DNA of 64,000 nucleotides, from assembly GCA_039030555.1 (NCBI GenBank), contig JBCCDY010000002.1:248001-312000 (forward strand). The letters run 5' to 3'. Positions within the stretch are counted from its first letter, which is position 1. Each line of letters begins with the position of its first letter. This DNA comes from JBCCDY01 sp039030555 (lineage in GTDB: Bacteria > Bacteroidota > Bacteroidia > Cytophagales > Cyclobacteriaceae). The notes beneath the pieces were generated by a model. The model searched no databases, was not told the DNA's origin, and worked only from the letters and a program-made list of their open reading frames with translations. Position numbers and translations under genes: made by a program. This document shows, one piece after another, positions 62,224 to 64,000 of this stretch.

Positions 62224-64000
62224 ATGGAACATTATCAGGAGAACAGTAGGAATAAAGAATTTTATACAATGAGGTTTACCGTTGTATTGCTAGGAATACT
62301 TATAGCCCTGTTGATTAGTTTTACTTCTTTAGCACAAACCCAGGTTGTGAAAGGAACTATAAAAGATGCTCAAGCAGAGTACGAACTTATAGGCGCAACA
62401 GTCGTCGTTTTGGATACCGATCCCCTTTTAGGTTCAACTACGGATGTAAATGGAAATTTCCGAATTGAAAATGTGCCTATTGGGCGCCAAACACTAGCGA
62501 TTCAATACGTGGGCTATAAATCCATCACCTTACCGAATGTATTGGTAACCACAGGAAAAGAAGTGATACTTAGTATTAAGTTGGAAGAATCTGTTCAACA
62601 ATTAGAAGAAATTGTTGTCACTTCCGATGCTGATAAGGATATGCCTTTGAATGAACTAGCCAAGGTAAGTGCTCGAACATTCAGCTTAGAAGAGGTTTTA
62701 CGATACTCAGGAGGAAGAAGTGATGTGGCCAGATTAGCTTCCAGCTTCGCAGGTGTTAGTACCCCGGATGATTCCAGAAATGATATTGTTGTTCGTGGAA
62801 ATTCGCCGACTGCTTTATTGTGGCGTATTGAGGGGCTCCCTATTGGTAATGTCAACCATTTTTCCACTCTAGGAACCACAGGCGGTCCAGTAAGTGCGCT
62901 GAATACCAATTTATTAAGAACCTCTGATTTCATAACAGGAGCTTTCCCAGCCGAGTATGGAAATGCGAATGCTGCCGTTTTTGATATCAATTATAGAGAT
63001 GGAAACTCTGATACCTACGAGTTTACCGCTCAACTTGGAGCCTTTACAGGTTTAGAATTATTAGCTGAGGGCCCACTATCTAAAAATGAAGGTTCTTCTT
63101 TCTTAATATCATATCGTTATGGGATTGCGCGTTTTGCTACTCCGGGTACTTCCGGAAGTCCTATCTATCAGGACTTGGCCTTTAAGTTTAATCTGGGAAA
63201 AACTCCTCTGGGTAGAATTAGCTTTTTCGGACTGGGAGGATTAAGCAATATCGATTTCTTTGGTGATGATACGGATGAAGATGATCTGTTTGCCAACCCA
63301 AATGAAGATGCCTTTGTAGAAAGCCGATTGGGGCTGTTCGGAGTAAGTCAAACCCTTAGGTTGGGTAAAAACAGCTATTTGAAAAATACGTTTGGCTATT
63401 CCATTAATCAGAATGAGTTCGACCAGGATAATTTTGTTTTAGAATCTGAACCCAGAAGGGTATACAGGGCTACTGAAGCCGATAGTAATGATGATCGTTT
63501 TGCATACTCCACACAATTCAATACAAAGTTTAGTGCGAGAACGAGTTTACGAGCTGGGCTAACCGGAGAACTATTTTTCTTAAGGTCGAATGTAATTAAT
63601 CGCGATGACTTACCAACTTCAATCATACCAGATGATAACAATGATGGAGTACCCGACTTTTTTATTCAAGAGCGTGATACTGATGAGAATTTTTCCTTGA
63701 TCCAACCTTATGCACAAGCCGAATACAAGTTTACGGATGATATAAGTATTACTGGCGGGTTACATGCACAGTACTTTTCAGTAAACGATGATTTTGTAGT
63801 AGAACCCAGAGCAGCTTTGAGCTGGCAATTCAAACCTAATCAAAGTCTTAGTTTTGCTTATGGGCGTCATTCTCAAAATGTTCCTTTCCCAATATTATTC
63901 TTTCTGGAAGAAACTACCCCTGGGGTTTTGGAAGAAACCAACAGAGATCTGGAATTTATAAAAAGTAATCATTACGTAATTGGGTATGACCGCAAACTAG
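62224..64000 (+). CDS. TonB-dependent receptor with carboxypeptidase-regulatory-like domain, C-terminus cut by window edge
   Basis: 592 complete codons visible. The ATG at 62269 (MRFTVVLLGILIALLISF) would start directly at the signal peptide and is as likely as the one at 62224. After cleavage (SLA-QT) comes the regulatory-like beta domain, residues ~42-125 (VKGTIKDAQAEYELIGATV, DVNGNFRIENVPIGRQTL, YVGYKSITLPNV). A linker EEIVVTSDAD and the plug follow (~130-250: SFAGVSTPDDSRNDIVVRGN, GAFPAEYGNANAAVFDINYR), then barrel strands. The substrate is unknown and no SusD is visible before the window ends. Divergent from the LytS/LytTR pair. Confidence 0.93.
   Translation, partial: MEHYQENSRNKEFYTMRFTVVLLGILIALLISFTSLAQTQVVKGTIKDAQAEYELIGATVVVLDTDPLLGSTTDVNGNFRIENVPIGRQTLAIQYVGYKSITLPNVLVTTGKEVILSIKLEESVQQLEEIVVTSDADKDMPLNELAKVSARTFSLEEVLRYSGGRSDVARLASSFAGVSTPDDSRNDIVVRGNSPTALLWRIEGLPIGNVNHFSTLGTTGGPVSALNTNLLRTSDFITGAFPAEYGNANAAVFDINYRDGNSDTYEFTAQLGAFTGLELLAEGPLSKNEGSSFLISYRYGIARFATPGTSGSPIYQDLAFKFNLGKTPLGRISFFGLGGLSNIDFFGDDTDEDDLFANPNEDAFVESRLGLFGVSQTLRLGKNSYLKNTFGYSINQNEFDQDNFVLESEPRRVYRATEADSNDDRFAYSTQFNTKFSARTSLRAGLTGELFFLRSNVINRDDLPTSIIPDDNNDGVPDFFIQERDTDENFSLIQPYAQAEYKFTDDISITGGLHAQYFSVNDDFVVEPRAALSWQFKPNQSLSFAYGRHSQNVPFPILFFLEETTPGVLEETNRDLEFIKSNHYVIGYDRKL

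Overview
The window is a 64 kb chromosomal segment of a low-GC member of the Bacteroidota, most likely a marine Cytophagales (Roseivirga/Marivirga/Flammeovirga-like). Evidence: PorP/SprF proteins paired with proteins ending in the gliding-motility-associated type B sorting domain of the type IX secretion system (T9SS), a TonB-dependent receptor with a carboxypeptidase-regulatory-like N-terminal domain, lineage-typical families (GSCFA, DUF5683, DUF6503-like lipoproteins, the parA-parB-DUF5683-dapB-lepB cluster), and promoters of the Bacteroidota type TTTG-N18-20-TAnnTTTG. The genus is a guess. I see no phage, transposase, CRISPR array, rRNA or tRNA.

1-17.2 kb, mostly housekeeping: a truncated thioredoxin-domain protein (YyaL type); an outer-membrane barrel; a GSCFA hydrolase-like protein; the ribosomal operon rpsF-rpsR-rplI; a membrane-anchored coiled-coil protein; two methyltransferases; apaG; ung; a leftward operon parA-parB-DUF5683-dapB-lepB; then yidC and pyrG.

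17.3-40 kb is the most striking part: two consecutive cassettes, each a giant secreted surface protein followed closely by a PorP/SprF outer-membrane protein. The first surface protein has 4998 residues, with 27 tandem ~100-residue modules each carrying two regularly placed cysteines. The second has 1667 residues. The pair share an N-terminal region of ~325 residues and a C-terminal PKD plus sorting region of ~400 residues but differ in between, which suggests duplication followed by expansion of the central stalk of the first.

40-48 kb: CCA-adding enzyme, a TPR protein, an ECF sigma factor with a membrane protein in the anti-sigma position and a DUF4097-like secreted protein, a DUF6503-like lipoprotein, an exported protein made of two ~80-residue repeats, and an aminotransferase.

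48-55 kb: leftward GT87 glycosyltransferase, lipoprotein pullulanase and a small membrane protein; divergent from them, a lipoprotein, a DPM1-like GT2 glycosyltransferase and a UDP-galactopyranose-mutase-like flavoprotein. This looks like a small envelope-glycan and glucan-utilisation neighbourhood.

55-64 kb: SRPBCC protein and leuS; an OmpA-type lipoprotein with a second DUF6503-like lipoprotein; a LytS/LytTR two-component pair; and, divergent from it, a TonB-dependent receptor cut by the window end. Several perfect palindromes and a heptanucleotide tandem repeat lie in this last part.
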